A stretch of DNA of 64,000 nt, taken from NCBI RefSeq assembly GCF_947493565.1, contig NZ_CANLRG010000001.1:356265-420264 (forward strand), read 5' to 3'. This stretch comes from an uncultured Lutibacter sp. (GTDB lineage: Bacteria; Bacteroidota; Bacteroidia; Flavobacteriales; Flavobacteriaceae). This document shows, piece after piece, positions 47,649 through 57,486 of this stretch. The translations under genes were made by a program, and so were the position numbers. The number at the start of each line of letters is the position of its first letter. The stretch's first letter is position 1. The notes beneath the pieces are model-generated. The model searched no databases, was not told the origin of the DNA, and saw only the letters and a program-made list of their open reading frames with translations.

Positions 47649-48547
47649 TGATCAAAATTAGTGCATTTTTAAATTTAGTTAGATGGAAAAATTTAGCACT
47701 GATTATTTACATTCAAATAGTCTTAAAATATGTGTTTTTTAATGCATTTAAGGTACCAACACAATTAAACACCGTACAATTTAGTGTTTTAATAGCAGCT
47801 ATAGTTTTTATTACTATGGCAGGTTATATTATTAACGATATTTTTGACCTTAAATCTGATCAAATTAATAAACCTCATAAAGTTATTGTAGATAAACATT
47901 TTTCAACTATAGTTGCGAAGAAATTTTATCTTTTCTGCAATGTTTTAGGAATCATTTTAGGAGTTGCTATAAGTCTAAATGTTCAACAACCTTCACTAAC
48001 CTTTATCTTTTTAAGTACCTCACTTCTCCTCTACTTTTACTCAAAAAATTTAAAATCAAAACCACTTATTGGAAATCTTATTGTTTCATTTTTAATTGTA
48101 TTAAGCATTTTAACGTTAGCGATATTTGATCTTAAAAGCTTACAAATAACGTTTCCTTTTACCGTTATTTTAACGCTATGTCTTTTTGCTTTTTTCTTAA
48201 ATTTAGCAAGAGAAATTATTAAAGATATTGAAGATATAAATGGTGATTACAAATTAAATATGAACACTTTGCCTATACTTTTAGGAAGTAAAAGGGCTAG
48301 ATATATAGCTGCTTTTTTATGCGCTCTACCTCTAGGATTACTACTTTTTTTAGTTATAAATTTTAATGAATCACATCTGTTTACAAAAAGCTATTTAGTT
48401 GTTTTTGTAATATTACCATTATTGTTTGTTATCCTAAAATTATTAAAAGTAACATCTAAAAAAAGCTTAAACAACATAAGTGCAATGCTAAAAATCATTA
48501 TGTTCTTAGGAATCAGTTCACTCATTATATTTTCATTAAATAAGTAA
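47648..48547 (+). CDS. UbiA-family prenyltransferase
   Basis: A 299-residue membrane protein with about eight or nine helices. It has the two Asp-rich UbiA motifs: NDIFDLKSDQINKP (NDxxDxxxD) and DIEDINGDYKLN. Flavobacterial members in this smpB-maf context are often annotated as geranylgeranylglycerol-phosphate geranylgeranyltransferase-like, but the acceptor cannot be read from the sequence. It is coupled to smpB by a one-base overlap, and maf starts two bases after its stop. Confidence 0.85.
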   Translation: MIKISAFLNLVRWKNLALIIYIQIVLKYVFFNAFKVPTQLNTVQFSVLIAAIVFITMAGYIINDIFDLKSDQINKPHKVIVDKHFSTIVAKKFYLFCNVLGIILGVAISLNVQQPSLTFIFLSTSLLLYFYSKNLKSKPLIGNLIVSFLIVLSILTLAIFDLKSLQITFPFTVILTLCLFAFFLNLAREIIKDIEDINGDYKLNMNTLPILLGSKRARYIAAFLCALPLGLLLFLVINFNESHLFTKSYLVVFVILPLLFVILKLLKVTSKKSLNNISAMLKIIMFLGISSLIIFSLNK

Positions 48548-48549
48548 TT

Positions 48550-49131
48550 ATGCTTTTAGAAAAATTTAAAAACTATCATATTATTTTAGCTTCAGGATCA
48601 CCTAGAAGACAAGAATTATTTAAAGAATTAGGGTTAGATTACACTATAAAAGTAAACACTGTTGAAGAAAAATATCCATTTGATTTAAAAGCGGAGGAAA
48701 TTACTAATTTTTTAGCGCTTCTAAAAGCAAAATCTTTTGAAAATGAATTGAAAAATAACGAGTTAGTAATTACGTCTGATACCATTGTTTGGCTTAAAAA
48801 CAAAGCCTTAGAGAAACCAAAAAACAAACAAGAAGCTATTGATATGCTTCTTGAATTATCAAATAAAAATCATAAAGTTATTACCTCTATCTGTTTAAAA
48901 ACTAACCACATGGAAAAAGTTTTTCACGATGAAACTATCGTTCATTTTAAAGAGTTATCTTTAGAGGAAATAACCTATTATGTTGACAATTACCACCCTT
49001 TTGATAAAGCAGGAGCTTATGGAATACAAGAATGGATAGGTTTTATAGGAGTTACTCGTATAGAAGGTAGTTACTTTAATGTAATGGGCTTACCTGTTCA
49101 TAAACTCTATGAAGAATTATTAAATTTTTAG
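48550..49131 (+). CDS. maf: Maf-family nucleoside triphosphate pyrophosphatase
   Basis: A 193-residue Maf protein that hydrolyses non-canonical or pyrimidine NTPs. It has the N-terminal [35 protein letters not shown] and [11 protein letters not shown] (the metal/catalytic Asp region), with the C-terminal [10 protein letters not shown]. The DTIV and GAYGIQEW residues match the dTTP/UTP pyrophosphatase (YhdE) type. Third gene of the smpB operon. Confidence 0.93.
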   Translation: MLLEKFKNYHIILASGSPRRQELFKELGLDYTIKVNTVEEKYPFDLKAEEITNFLALLKAKSFENELKNNELVITSDTIVWLKNKALEKPKNKQEAIDMLLELSNKNHKVITSICLKTNHMEKVFHDETIVHFKELSLEEITYYVDNYHPFDKAGAYGIQEWIGFIGVTRIEGSYFNVMGLPVHKLYEELLNF

Positions 49132-49183
49132 CACCATATCACTAAATATCCTTATTTTTGACCGATTTTTAATAAACAACACA

Positions 49184-50137
49184 ATGAAAAAATACACCTT
49201 TACAGAAAAAAAAGATACACGATCAGGTTTTGGAGCTGGTTTGGCTGAATTAGGAGACAAAAACGAAAATGTAGTAGCACTTTGTGCGGATTTAATTGGT
49301 TCCTTAAAAATGGATAAATTTATTGAAAATCACCCAGAGCGTTTTTTTCAAGTTGGAATAGCTGAAGCAAATATGATGGGAATTGCTGCCGGTTTAACCA
49401 TTGGCGGAAAAATTCCATTTGCAGGTACTTTTGCTAATTTTGCTACAGGAAGGGTTTATGATCAAATTCGTCAATCCATTGCTTATTCTGGAAAAAATGT
49501 AAAGATTTGTGCTTCTCATGCTGGTTTAACCTTAGGTGAAGATGGTGCAACACATCAAATTTTAGAAGATATCGGGCTTATGAAAATGCTTCCAGGTATG
49601 ACTGTAATCAATACTTGTGATTACAATCAAACAAAAGCAGCTACTATTGCTATTGCAGATCACGTAGGTCCTGTGTATTTACGCTTTGGTCGTCCATCAG
49701 TTCCTGTATTTATGCCAGAAAATGAAAAATTTGAAATAGGAAAAGCAATTCAATTAACAGAAGGTACTGATGTTACTATAGTTGCAACTGGACATTTAGT
49801 TTGGGAAGCTTTACAAGCATCAGAACAATTAGAAGCAAAAGGGGTTAGCGCAGAAGTAATCAATATTCATACGATTAAACCTTTAGATAATGAAGCTATT
49901 TTAAAGTCTGTAGCAAAAACAGGGTGTATTGTTACTGCTGAAGAACATAATATTTTAGGGGGATTAGGAGAAAGTGTTGCACGAGTTTTAAGTTTAAACA
50001 ATCCTGTTCCACAAGAGTTTATTGCCGTAAATGATAGCTTTGGAGAATCTGGTACTCCAGCTCAATTAATGGAAAAATATGGTTTAAATAGTGCCGCGAT
50101 AGTTTCGGCTGTAGAAAAAGTAATCAAAAGAAAATAA
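49184..50137 (+). CDS. Transketolase C-terminal half
   Basis: A 317-residue protein with the pyrimidine-binding domain (about 1-170, [19 protein letters not shown] with the catalytic Glu, and [12 protein letters not shown]) and the transketolase C-terminal domain (about 185-317). In Bacteroidota and archaea transketolase is often split into N and C polypeptides encoded next to each other. Here no thiamine-pyrophosphate N-half is adjacent or anywhere in the window; maf lies upstream and a barrel gene downstream. TATTTTTG at 49153-49160 fits its own -7 box. Confidence 0.9.
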   Translation: MKKYTFTEKKDTRSGFGAGLAELGDKNENVVALCADLIGSLKMDKFIENHPERFFQVGIAEANMMGIAAGLTIGGKIPFAGTFANFATGRVYDQIRQSIAYSGKNVKICASHAGLTLGEDGATHQILEDIGLMKMLPGMTVINTCDYNQTKAATIAIADHVGPVYLRFGRPSVPVFMPENEKFEIGKAIQLTEGTDVTIVATGHLVWEALQASEQLEAKGVSAEVINIHTIKPLDNEAILKSVAKTGCIVTAEEHNILGGLGESVARVLSLNNPVPQEFIAVNDSFGESGTPAQLMEKYGLNSAAIVSAVEKVIKRK

Positions 50138-50189
50138 CTTTTTAGAATCTCCGTTTAACTAGTATTATAAACTCTAAAATTTAAAATTT

Positions 50190-50822
50190 ATGAAAAAAAG
50201 AATTCTAGTATGCTCTTTAGCTTTTATTGCAACGGTTTTCACTATAAATGCACAAAGTTCTTTTGGTATAAAAGGTGGGCTAAGTTATAATTCAAACGGT
50301 GAGCTAAAAGAATATTTTAATAATATAGAAACGGTTATAGATAACAAAGGGAAAGGAAAATCAGGATATAATTTAGGTTTTTATGGTAAATTAGACTTAG
50401 GTCCTATTTTTCTTCGACCAGAATTAGTTTATACTAAAACTACAAGTGAATACGAATTAAACTCAGGAGCAACTGAAGATTATAAAATTTCTAAATTAGA
50501 CATGCCAGTTTTAGTTGGATTTAAATTGATTGGTCCTTTAAATGTTTTTGCAGGACCTGCTTTTCAGTACTATTTAGATAACGACTTACATGGTTTAAAT
50601 TTTAAAGATATTGAAAATGAATTTTCAGTAGGTTTAAATATTGGTGCTTCTATTGAGTTAGGTAGAATTGGCTTAGATGTTAGATATGAAAGAGGTTTAA
50701 GTGAAAATGAAGCTAATTTTGTAAATGATAATATTGTAGATACCTCATATCGTTTAGATTCTAGACCAGAACAAATTATTTTCAGTTTGTCTTATCGGTT
50801 ATCTAACAGCAACAAATATTAA
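50190..50822 (+). CDS. Small outer-membrane beta-barrel protein
   Basis: A 210-residue porin-family (OMP_b-brl type) protein with a signal peptide (ending INAQ) and the GIKGGLSYNS start common to these eight-strand barrels. It has LRPELVYTK and VGFKLIGPLNVFAGPAF (a typical strand-turn-strand) and ends in a strand LSYRLS. Paralogous to the next gene. Function unknown. Confidence 0.82.
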   Translation: MKKRILVCSLAFIATVFTINAQSSFGIKGGLSYNSNGELKEYFNNIETVIDNKGKGKSGYNLGFYGKLDLGPIFLRPELVYTKTTSEYELNSGATEDYKISKLDMPVLVGFKLIGPLNVFAGPAFQYYLDNDLHGLNFKDIENEFSVGLNIGASIELGRIGLDVRYERGLSENEANFVNDNIVDTSYRLDSRPEQIIFSLSYRLSNSNKY

Positions 50823-50845
50823 GTATAAAATTAACAAATAACAAC

Positions 50846-50875
50846 AAAAAGACTCCACATTAAGGAGTCTTTTTT
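50846..50875 (+). terminator. Terminator between the two barrel genes
   Basis: AAAGACTCC...GGAGTCTTT with a T-run. Confidence 0.83.
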
Positions 50876-50957
50876 AATAGTAAATATGTCTAATTACTAC
50901 TTAGTATCATTTTATTTTATATATTTATTTTTTATTAAAACAAAACCCTAATCAAAA

Positions 50958-51674
50958 ATGAGAAAGAAAACCCTACTATTTATTTTTTCAATTTTAACTA
51001 TTTATACTGTTAAAAGTCAAGAAATTAATATTGGAATTAAAGGTGGATTGAATTATAATACTATTGGTGATTTATTGCATTTAGGAACATCTACTGGAGG
51101 TGGTATTGGTGTAACACCTTCTGGAGACTATTACTATAGTGCAGATGGTAAAACTGGTATAACATTTGGAATCTTTGCAAAAATTAATTTTAATAGGTTT
51201 TATATTCAAACAGAAGTTAATAGTACAACATTAAATAATAGTTATCCTTTAGCTTTTAAAACTTCTAATTGGGAAGCCAAAACAGTTGAAATTCCACTGC
51301 TTTTTGGATATAGACTTTTTGGTCCAGCTTCCATATACTTAGGAGGAAATTATAGAATAAATAATGAAGTAACTTTAGAAGGTGTTGAGTATCCTATTCT
51401 TTACGAAAAATCAGTACTAGGTGTAAACGCTGGAATTCAATTAGATTTTAATTTAGCAATTATAGATTTAAGATATACTTATGGAATTACCCAAGAAGAA
51501 TCTCAACGCATAGACATTGTTAGATCAACTTATGGTACTAATGTTGCTTACTTGAGCTCCTACAACCCAAGTCAAATCGCAGTAACTGTAAGTATCCCAT
51601 TAATTTCTTTTAATAAAGCCGAAGGTACAGGAAGATCTAAAACCAAGTGGCGTGGACAAAATTGTTTAGACTAA
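50958..51674 (+). CDS. Small outer-membrane beta-barrel protein, paralogue
   Basis: A 238-residue barrel with a signal peptide (ending VKSQ), the same NIGIKGGLNYNT opening and a VEIPLLFGYRLFGPASIYLGG strand pair as the preceding gene (given in part). A Gly-rich insertion (STGGGIGVTPSGDYYY) forms an early loop. The tail GRSKTKWRGQNCLD extends beyond the last strand. It has separate transcription, since a terminator lies between it and its paralogue. Confidence 0.8.
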   Translation: MRKKTLLFIFSILTIYTVKSQEINIGIKGGLNYNTIGDLLHLGTSTGGGIGVTPSGDYYYSADGKTGITFGIFAKINFNRFYIQTEVNSTTLNNSYPLAFKTSNWEAKTVEIPLLFGYRLFGPASIYLGGNYRINNEVTLEGVEYPILYEKSVLGVNAGIQLDFNLAIIDLRYTYGITQEESQRIDIVRSTYGTNVAYLSSYNPSQIAVTVSIPLISFNKAEGTGRSKTKWRGQNCLD

Positions 51675-51709
51675 AAAAAAGCTTCTCAACTGAGAAGCTT
51701 TTTTTTTAA
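51675..51709. terminator. Bidirectional terminator
   Basis: AAAAGCTTCTC-AACT-GAGAAGCTTTT with long A/T tracts. It overlaps the last codons of the convergent FKBP gene. Confidence 0.88.
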
Positions 51710-52533
51710 TTATCTGTATCTAAATAATCTGGAATACCGTCACCGTCTGTATCATCATTTCGAGGATCTCCATCATTATTTGCATCTTCATCTTTGGTTA
51801 AAATTCCATCGTTATCATCATCTACATCTAAATAATTTGGAATAGTATCTCCGTCGGTATCATCATTTTTCACATTTCCATCATTATCTAAATCTTCATA
51901 TTTAGACAAAATACCATCGTTGTCATCATCAGCTTCATTTACATCATTTAATGTAATTTGAAAAACTAAAGGAGAGTCTTGAGGTATTGATAATTGAGTA
52001 ACATTTCTATAAGCTAAACCTGAAGGAATAAATAAGATTCCTTTTCCAGAATTTTCATAGTAAAATGATTCATCAGCATTCACTACCTTAGTACCAGCTT
52101 TAAAATTGGTAAATCCGTAAGACCAACCATCTATTACGCCACTTAAAGAAAACCAAATATTGGTAGATCTAGCGTCAAAAACTGTGCTATCTAATAACAT
52201 TCCAGTGTAAGTAACTAATACAGAATCAGCTCTTGATGGTGAAGAAGTAGTCCCTTCCTCCTGCTTTAAATAGTATAATTTATAGGAAACATCATCTTGA
52301 GTTATATGTTGAGTTTCAACTTGATCCATTAAAGGGGTTTCTCCATTAGTAATCGTCCATATTCCACCATCATCTTCATTTAAATAATGTGTTTGTAAGT
52401 ACTCTATTAAAGTAACATCATCTTTTAATGATTGCCCTGCTGCATCATAATCTTCAACAGTATTATTATCATCACCACAAGAAAACAACAGCATACTAAC
52501 AGCTAATAAAGCTAGTAAATTTTTAAATTTCAT
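51706..52533 (-). CDS. FKBP-type peptidyl-prolyl isomerase lipoprotein with Ca-binding tail
   Basis: A 275-residue lipoprotein (lipobox FSC, Cys19). An FKBP-like domain (about 85-195: [45 protein letters not shown]) precedes an Asp-rich tail (about 200-275) with repeated DDDNDGI / [10 protein letters not shown] / [10 protein letters not shown] units. These are thrombospondin-type-3-like calcium-binding repeats. It assists folding of exported proteins. The tail is unusually long for an FKBP. Confidence 0.88.
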   Translation of the reverse strand: MKFKNLLALLAVSMLLFSCGDDNNTVEDYDAAGQSLKDDVTLIEYLQTHYLNEDDGGIWTITNGETPLMDQVETQHITQDDVSYKLYYLKQEEGTTSSPSRADSVLVTYTGMLLDSTVFDARSTNIWFSLSGVIDGWSYGFTNFKAGTKVVNADESFYYENSGKGILFIPSGLAYRNVTQLSIPQDSPLVFQITLNDVNEADDDNDGILSKYEDLDNDGNVKNDDTDGDTIPNYLDVDDDNDGILTKDEDANNDGDPRNDDTDGDGIPDYLDTDN

Positions 52534-52570
52534 TTATTTCAAATTTTAAGTGCGCAAGATAGTATTTTCA

Positions 52571-52578
52571 TATCTTTG
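52571..52578 (+). promoter_or_regulatory. -7 box upstream of hslR
   Basis: TATCTTTG fits TAnnTTTG, about 37 bp before the hslR start. Confidence 0.4.
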
Positions 52579-52614
52579 TTGAAAGAGAAATGCTGAAATT
52601 TAACGATATTTTAT

Positions 52615-52986
52615 ATGCGGATTGATAAGTATTTATGGTGTATTAGATTTTATAAAACAAGAAGTATTGCTACAGATGCTTGTAAGAAAGGACATATTAA
52701 AATTAATGGTGATGCTTTAAAACCTTCTAAAATGATTTTTCCAGGAGAAATTTTAACTATTAGAAAGCATCAGGTAAACTATAAAATTGAAGTTTTAGAC
52801 TTGCCTAAAAGTAGATTGGGAGCTAAATTACTTGACTTGTATAGAAAAGATATGACGCCTGCAGAAGAGTTTGAAAAAATGGAATTGTTGAAATATTCAA
52901 AAGATTATTACAGAAAAAAAGGAACAGGAAGACCTACAAAAAAAGATAGAAGAGATTTAGATGAAATTTATGAAGAAGACTATTAA
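52615..52986 (+). CDS. hslR: S4-domain ribosome-associated protein Hsp15-like
   Basis: A 123-residue protein with an N-terminal S4 RNA-binding domain (about 1-60: MRIDKYLWCIRFYKTRSIAT, CKKGHIKINGD) and a basic tail (RKKGTGRPTKKDRR), as in Hsp15, which binds free 50S subunits carrying nascent chains. Its 3' end overlaps the methyltransferase start by about 17-26 bp. Confidence 0.88.
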   Translation: MRIDKYLWCIRFYKTRSIATDACKKGHIKINGDALKPSKMIFPGEILTIRKHQVNYKIEVLDLPKSRLGAKLLDLYRKDMTPAEEFEKMELLKYSKDYYRKKGTGRPTKKDRRDLDEIYEEDY

Positions 52987-53563
52987 ATTGGATAAATTAT
53001 ATTGGGAAGCTAAATATGAACAACAAAAAACAGGTTGGGATATTGGTTATATTTCAACACCTATAAAAGAATATATAGATCAATTAAAAGATAAAACTAT
53101 AAAAATATTAATTCCAGGAGGAGGAAATGGTTATGAGGCGGAATATTTATTAAAAAGCGGTTTCAAAAATGTTAATGTATTAGATATTGCGGCACAACCT
53201 TTAAAAAATTTACAAAAACGAAGTCCTAATTTCTCAAAAAATCAGCTAATACAACAAGATTTTTTTGAACATTCAAAAACCTACGACCTAATTATTGAAC
53301 AAACATTTTTTTGCGCTTTAGACCCTGTATTAAGAGAAAAGTATGCTAATAAAATGTTTGATTTATTAAATCCAAAGGGCAAACTAATTGGAGTGCTATT
53401 TGATTTTGAATTAACTAATGAAGGCCCACCATTTGGAGGAAGTCTTATTGAATATATTCAATTATTTTACGCTAAATTCGAAATTAAAATTTTAGAAAAA
53501 TGTTACAATTCTATCAAACCAAGAAAAGGAAAGGAATTGTTTTTTATCTTTGAAAAAAAATAA
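52961..53563 (+). CDS. SAM-dependent methyltransferase, TPMT-like
   Basis: A 200-residue class I methyltransferase. The LYWEAKYEQQKTGWDIGYIS opening resembles thiopurine methyltransferase, as do motif I (LIPGGGNGYEAEYLL) and the EQTFFCALDP segment. Start at ATG 52961 or ATG 52970; both lie inside hslR. The substrate is probably a small thiol, selenium or tellurium compound, but this is not proven. It is followed after 5 bp by a phosphoribosyltransferase gene. Confidence 0.83.
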   Translation: MKFMKKTIKLDKLYWEAKYEQQKTGWDIGYISTPIKEYIDQLKDKTIKILIPGGGNGYEAEYLLKSGFKNVNVLDIAAQPLKNLQKRSPNFSKNQLIQQDFFEHSKTYDLIIEQTFFCALDPVLREKYANKMFDLLNPKGKLIGVLFDFELTNEGPPFGGSLIEYIQLFYAKFEIKILEKCYNSIKPRKGKELFFIFEKK

Positions 53564-53568
53564 CCATC

Positions 53569-54066
53569 ATGGAGCTTTCAACTATTTTAACGAACGAGCA
53601 AATTCAAAATAAAACAAGAAGAATTGCGTATCAAATTTATGAAACCAATTGTAATGAAAAAGAAATTATTATTGCTGGTATCAATGGCAATGGTTTTATT
53701 TTTGCAAAAAATATCACAAAAATATTAAACGATATTTCAGATTTGAAAGTGGTATTATGTGAGGTTCAAATGGATAAAAAAAATCCGCTTAAAAGTATTA
53801 CTACCGATATTGAGGCAAAAGTTTACAAAAATAAATCGTTAGTTTTAGTAGATGATGTATTAAGCTCTGGAACTACTTTAATGTATGGAATAAAACATTT
53901 TTTAGAAGTTCCTTTAAAACGATTTAAAACCGCAGTACTTATCAATCGAAATCATAAAAAGTACCCTGTTAAAGCAGATTTCAAAGGAATTTCACTATCT
54001 ACTTCTATGAGAGAACATATTGCGGTAGTTTTTGAAAAAAATAAAGCGTACGCTACGTTAGAGTAA
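53569..54066 (+). CDS. PyrR-like phosphoribosyltransferase
   Basis: A 165-residue type I PRTase with the PRPP-binding motif VLVDDVLSSGTTL and an N-terminal AYQIYETN and GINGNGF hood region typical of PyrR/HPRT-like proteins. It may be a uracil phosphoribosyltransferase or an orphan homologue; RNA-binding PyrR function cannot be claimed. Its 3' end overlaps the convergent aroK by nine bases. Confidence 0.8.
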   Translation: MELSTILTNEQIQNKTRRIAYQIYETNCNEKEIIIAGINGNGFIFAKNITKILNDISDLKVVLCEVQMDKKNPLKSITTDIEAKVYKNKSLVLVDDVLSSGTTLMYGIKHFLEVPLKRFKTAVLINRNHKKYPVKADFKGISLSTSMREHIAVVFEKNKAYATLE

Positions 54067-54567
54067 GGCAACAACTTCTTCTTCAATAGTTTCAATAGTT
54101 TTGTGATCTACACTAATGGTGTAGTTAGATTTTTCGTAGAATTCATTTCTCTCGAATAAATGTTTGGCAATGTATTCTTTTAAATTTTCAACACCAATAG
54201 TAGCCACTAAAGGTCGTTCTGAAGTTTCATTTTTTAATCGCTCAAAAATGGTATTCATGGAAGCTTTTAAATAAAATGATATGCTATATTTTTTTATAAT
54301 TTCTAGATTATTTCCATAACAAGGTGTGCCTCCACCACAAGAAATAACAATGTTTGTATTTTTTTCTAAAATTTCTTTTAAATATTCTCCCTCTTTAATT
54401 CTAAAGTAAATTTCACCCTTGGTTTGAAATAATTCAGAAATCGTTACACCTTCGTTTTCTTCAATAAACACATCTAAATCAATAAATTGTAAATTCAATT
54501 TTTTAGCTAATACTTTGCCTATTGCAGATTTTCCACTTGCCATATACCCCATTAAAACGATATTCAT
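54058..54567 (-). CDS. aroK: Shikimate kinase
   Basis: About 169 residues from the ATG at 54567; a TTG three codons upstream is less likely. Walker A is GYMASGKSAIGK. The substrate site includes FIDLDVFIEENEG and the ISCGGGTPCY motif, and the LID Arg lies in ERPL. It phosphorylates shikimate in aromatic amino-acid synthesis. Single gene, convergent with the PRTase. Confidence 0.93.
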   Translation of the reverse strand: MNIVLMGYMASGKSAIGKVLAKKLNLQFIDLDVFIEENEGVTISELFQTKGEIYFRIKEGEYLKEILEKNTNIVISCGGGTPCYGNNLEIIKKYSISFYLKASMNTIFERLKNETSERPLVATIGVENLKEYIAKHLFERNEFYEKSNYTISVDHKTIETIEEEVVALL

Positions 54568-54688
54568 TGCTCTCAATTTTTCTGTTCATTAAATAAAAAA
54601 CAAATATCGTTTAAAATTCTACATAAAAAAACTTGTATTTTTAACTTTAGATAGTATCTTTGCACTCGAATTGCTGAAAAGGATAATT

Positions 54689-54761
54689 GACCTGGTAGCT
54701 CAGTTGGTAGAGCACCTCCCTTTTAAGGAGGTGGTCCTGGGTTCGAGCCCCAGCCCGGTCA
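54689..54761 (+). tRNA. tRNA-Lys (TTT)
   Basis: A 73-base cloverleaf. D arm GCTC...GAGC, anticodon stem CCTCC/GGAGG around CTTTTAA (anticodon TTT), T arm CTGGG-TTCGAGC-CCCAG. The acceptor stem GACCTGG/CCCGGTC has one T/C mismatch at pair 5/68. The CCA end is not encoded. Confidence 0.95.
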
Positions 54762-54762
54762 C

Positions 54763-54793
54763 AAAAAGTTAAGCTATGTGCTTAACTTTTTTT
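54763..54793 (+). terminator. Terminator between the two tRNA genes
   Basis: AAAAAGTTAAG-CTATGTG-CTTAACTTTTT, 11-bp stem followed by more T. It indicates that tRNA-Lys and tRNA-Leu are transcribed separately or processed at this hairpin. Confidence 0.75.
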
Positions 54794-54800
54794 GTTTATA

Positions 54801-54885
54801 GCGCGTATGGCGGAATTGGTAGACGCGCCAGCTTGAGGGGCTGGTGTTCGCTTAGAACGTGCTGGTTCGAATCCAGTTACGCGCA
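54801..54885 (+). tRNA. tRNA-Leu (GAG)
   Basis: An 85-base class II tRNA with a long variable arm (TGTTCGCTTAGAACG). Acceptor GCGCGTA/TACGCGC is perfect, anticodon stem CCAGC/GCTGG surrounds TTGAGGG (anticodon GAG), and the T loop is TTCGAAT. CCA is not encoded. The 255 bp that follow, up to the next gene, show no further feature. Confidence 0.95.
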
Positions 54886-55140
54886 CTTTTTTAAACAACT
54901 TAAAAAGATTTTTTTGAGTTGCTTACCATAAAAAAATCTTATCCTATACATTTACTACCTGTAAATTAATCAAATAAATTTAGCTATAATTTTACCTTTG
55001 AATTAAAGAAACTGGGAGATTCATAATAAAAAGGCAGCTAAAATAACCCATATAAGTTATACATTTGCTAATATTAAAAATAAGAAGGTTGTACAGGGTA
55101 TTAAAAACAACTTTACAACTAATTATAAAATTCATAATAA

Positions 55141-55923
55141 TTGAAAAATACAATTTCTATACTTGGTTGCGGCTGGTTAGGGTTGCCTTTGGCAAAACTA
55201 CTATTAAATAATGGTTTTTTTATAAAAGGAAGTACAACTTCATTAAAAAAAACAAGTTATTTTAAAACTTTAAGTATTGAGCCTTATTTAATTGATTTAG
55301 AGAATGTAAGGAAACTTGATACCACCTTTTTAAATAGTGGTATTTTAATTATTGCCATTCCTTCAAAAAATATTGAAGGCTTTAAAATTTTAGTTGATTT
55401 TATTAGAGAATCTTCAATAAAAAAAGTGATTTTTATTAGCTCAACTTCTGTATATCCTTCATCAAATAGTATGGTGAATGAAACTTCAAAATTGGTTGAT
55501 TCTCCTTTAGTAAGTATTGAAAATTTAATTAAAAACAATTCTAACTTTAGTACAACAATTGTTCGATTTGCAGGCTTGTTTGGATATGATAGAAAACCTG
55601 GTAACTTTTTTAAAAATGGAAGAAAAATTTCGAACCCTAACGGATTTGTAAATATGATTCATCAAGATGACTGCGTTCAAATACTGTTAAAAATTATTGA
55701 AGGCAACCACTGGGGAATTACTTTAAATGCTTGTGCCGATACGCATCCAACTCGTAAAGAATTTTATACCAAAACAACTTTAGACATAGGAAATCCCCTC
55801 CCTCTATTTGTTGAAAATAAGAACGATACGTATAAAATTATTAACAATAAAAAATTAAAAAAAACATTGAATTATACTTTTAAATATGCTGATTTAATGA
55901 AATTAGATTATCGTAAGTTATAA
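55141..55923 (+). CDS. NAD(P)-binding epimerase/dehydratase-like protein
   Basis: A 260-residue extended-SDR-like protein. The Rossmann motif ILGCGWLGLPLAKLL begins at residue 6, so the TTG at 55141 is the credible start; no ATG precedes it. VIFISSTSVYPSS carries the Ser/Tyr region, and TIVRFAGLFGYDRKPGNFF follows. It resembles YeeZ-type NAD-dependent epimerase-like proteins of unknown substrate. Confidence 0.8.
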   Translation: MKNTISILGCGWLGLPLAKLLLNNGFFIKGSTTSLKKTSYFKTLSIEPYLIDLENVRKLDTTFLNSGILIIAIPSKNIEGFKILVDFIRESSIKKVIFISSTSVYPSSNSMVNETSKLVDSPLVSIENLIKNNSNFSTTIVRFAGLFGYDRKPGNFFKNGRKISNPNGFVNMIHQDDCVQILLKIIEGNHWGITLNACADTHPTRKEFYTKTTLDIGNPLPLFVENKNDTYKIINNKKLKKTLNYTFKYADLMKLDYRKL

Positions 55924-55932
55924 AATAATATT

Positions 55933-57486
55933 TTACAAACCAACGCTAGCAGCTTCTGCACAACGTTCACCATCCATTGCTGCTGAAACAATTCCTCCAG
56001 CATACCCACCACCTTCTCCACAAGGGTACAAACCTTTAATTTGTGGGTGTTCTAAGGTTTTATTTCTAGGAATTTTTACAGGAGAAGATGTTCTAGACTC
56101 TACTCCAATAATAGTAGCTTCATTGGTATGATAGCCTTTCATTTTTTGTCCGAAAGCTTTAAAACCGCCTCTAAGCCTCCCTCCTATATTTTTTGGCAAT
56201 AATGAATGTAAAGGCGCTGACTTTATTCCTGGTTGATAAGAAGTACTATTTAAAGTGGCAGATAATTTACCATCTACAAAATCAACTAAACGCTGTGCAG
56301 GTGCAGTTTGACTTCTTCCACCGGCTTGATACGCTAATTTTTCCAATTCTTTTTGAAACTCCAATCCTTTTAACACTCCAAAACTTTCGTAGTTGTACAA
56401 ATCTTTTTCAGCATTAATTTCAACTACAATTCCAGAATTTGCATACAAGTTATTACGTTTGGAAGGGGACATTCCGTTAACAACCACTTCACGATTTGCA
56501 GTAGCTGCAGGAACAATAAAACCACCAGGACACATACAAAATGAATAGACTCCCCTATTTTTTACCTGATGTACCAAGCTATAGGAGGCTGCAGGTAACA
56601 AAACATCTCGTTCTCCTTTACAATGGTATTGAATGCTATCAATAATATGTTGAGGATGTTCCACACGAACTCCCATTGCAAATGATTTAGCTTCTAATGC
56701 AATTTGTTTGTTGTGTAATAAGTAAAAAATATCTCTTGCTGAATGTCCGGTTGCTAAAATAACACGCTCTACAGGTAACTCTTTGTTATTTTGTAAAGTA
56801 ATAGACTTGATAGCGCCTTGTTTGATAGAAAAATCAGTAACACGCGTTTCAAAATAAATTTCACCTCCAAATTTTAAAATGGTTTCCCGAATATTTTTTA
56901 CCACTTTAGGTAATTTGTTTGTTCCAATATGTGGATGTGCATCCACTAAAATTTGATCGGTAGCTCCATGATATACTAAATTTTCAAAAATACGACGTAC
57001 ATCACCACGTTTTAAACTTCTTGTATATAATTTTCCGTCAGAATATGTTCCAGCACCACCTTCACCAAAACAATAATTAGAATCTTCGTTTACTTTATGA
57101 AATTGATTAATAGCACGCAAATCACGCCTTCTATCACGTACGTTTTTACCACGTTCTAAAACAATGGGCTTAAAACCTAACTCAATACATCGCAAAGCTG
57201 CATACATTCCAGCTGGACCAAATCCGATAATATGTATTTCTTTTGCGTTAGAAACATCTTTATAGTCGAAAAAATAGGTGGTAGTTTTTGGAGTTTCATT
57301 TATAAAAACATCTACCTTGTAATTAAAAACTATAAGTGCTTTACGAGCATCAATAGATTTACGAATTACTTTTATTGCTGTAATTTCATTTTCTAAAATA
57401 CCCAATTGTTGAGCCGCTTTTTTTTGTAAAAAGCCACCTTGTTTTTCTTCAACAATAGTAACTCTAAGTTGTATGCTTTGTATCAT
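55933..57486 (-). CDS. FAD-dependent oxidoreductase of the COG2509 type
   Basis: A 517-residue flavoprotein. The N-terminal about 90-residue domain is followed by the dinucleotide fold IIGFGPAGMYAALRCIELG, then FGEGGAGTYSDGKLYTR, VILATGHSARDIFYLL and the C-terminal GLYPCGEGGGYAGGI FAD motif. It belongs to the uncharacterised FAD-dependent dehydrogenase group (COG2509). It sits immediately upstream of, and divergent from, the recombinase gene and marks the last housekeeping gene before the accessory region. Confidence 0.88.
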   Translation of the reverse strand: MIQSIQLRVTIVEEKQGGFLQKKAAQQLGILENEITAIKVIRKSIDARKALIVFNYKVDVFINETPKTTTYFFDYKDVSNAKEIHIIGFGPAGMYAALRCIELGFKPIVLERGKNVRDRRRDLRAINQFHKVNEDSNYCFGEGGAGTYSDGKLYTRSLKRGDVRRIFENLVYHGATDQILVDAHPHIGTNKLPKVVKNIRETILKFGGEIYFETRVTDFSIKQGAIKSITLQNNKELPVERVILATGHSARDIFYLLHNKQIALEAKSFAMGVRVEHPQHIIDSIQYHCKGERDVLLPAASYSLVHQVKNRGVYSFCMCPGGFIVPAATANREVVVNGMSPSKRNNLYANSGIVVEINAEKDLYNYESFGVLKGLEFQKELEKLAYQAGGRSQTAPAQRLVDFVDGKLSATLNSTSYQPGIKSAPLHSLLPKNIGGRLRGGFKAFGQKMKGYHTNEATIIGVESRTSSPVKIPRNKTLEHPQIKGLYPCGEGGGYAGGIVSAAMDGERCAEAASVGL

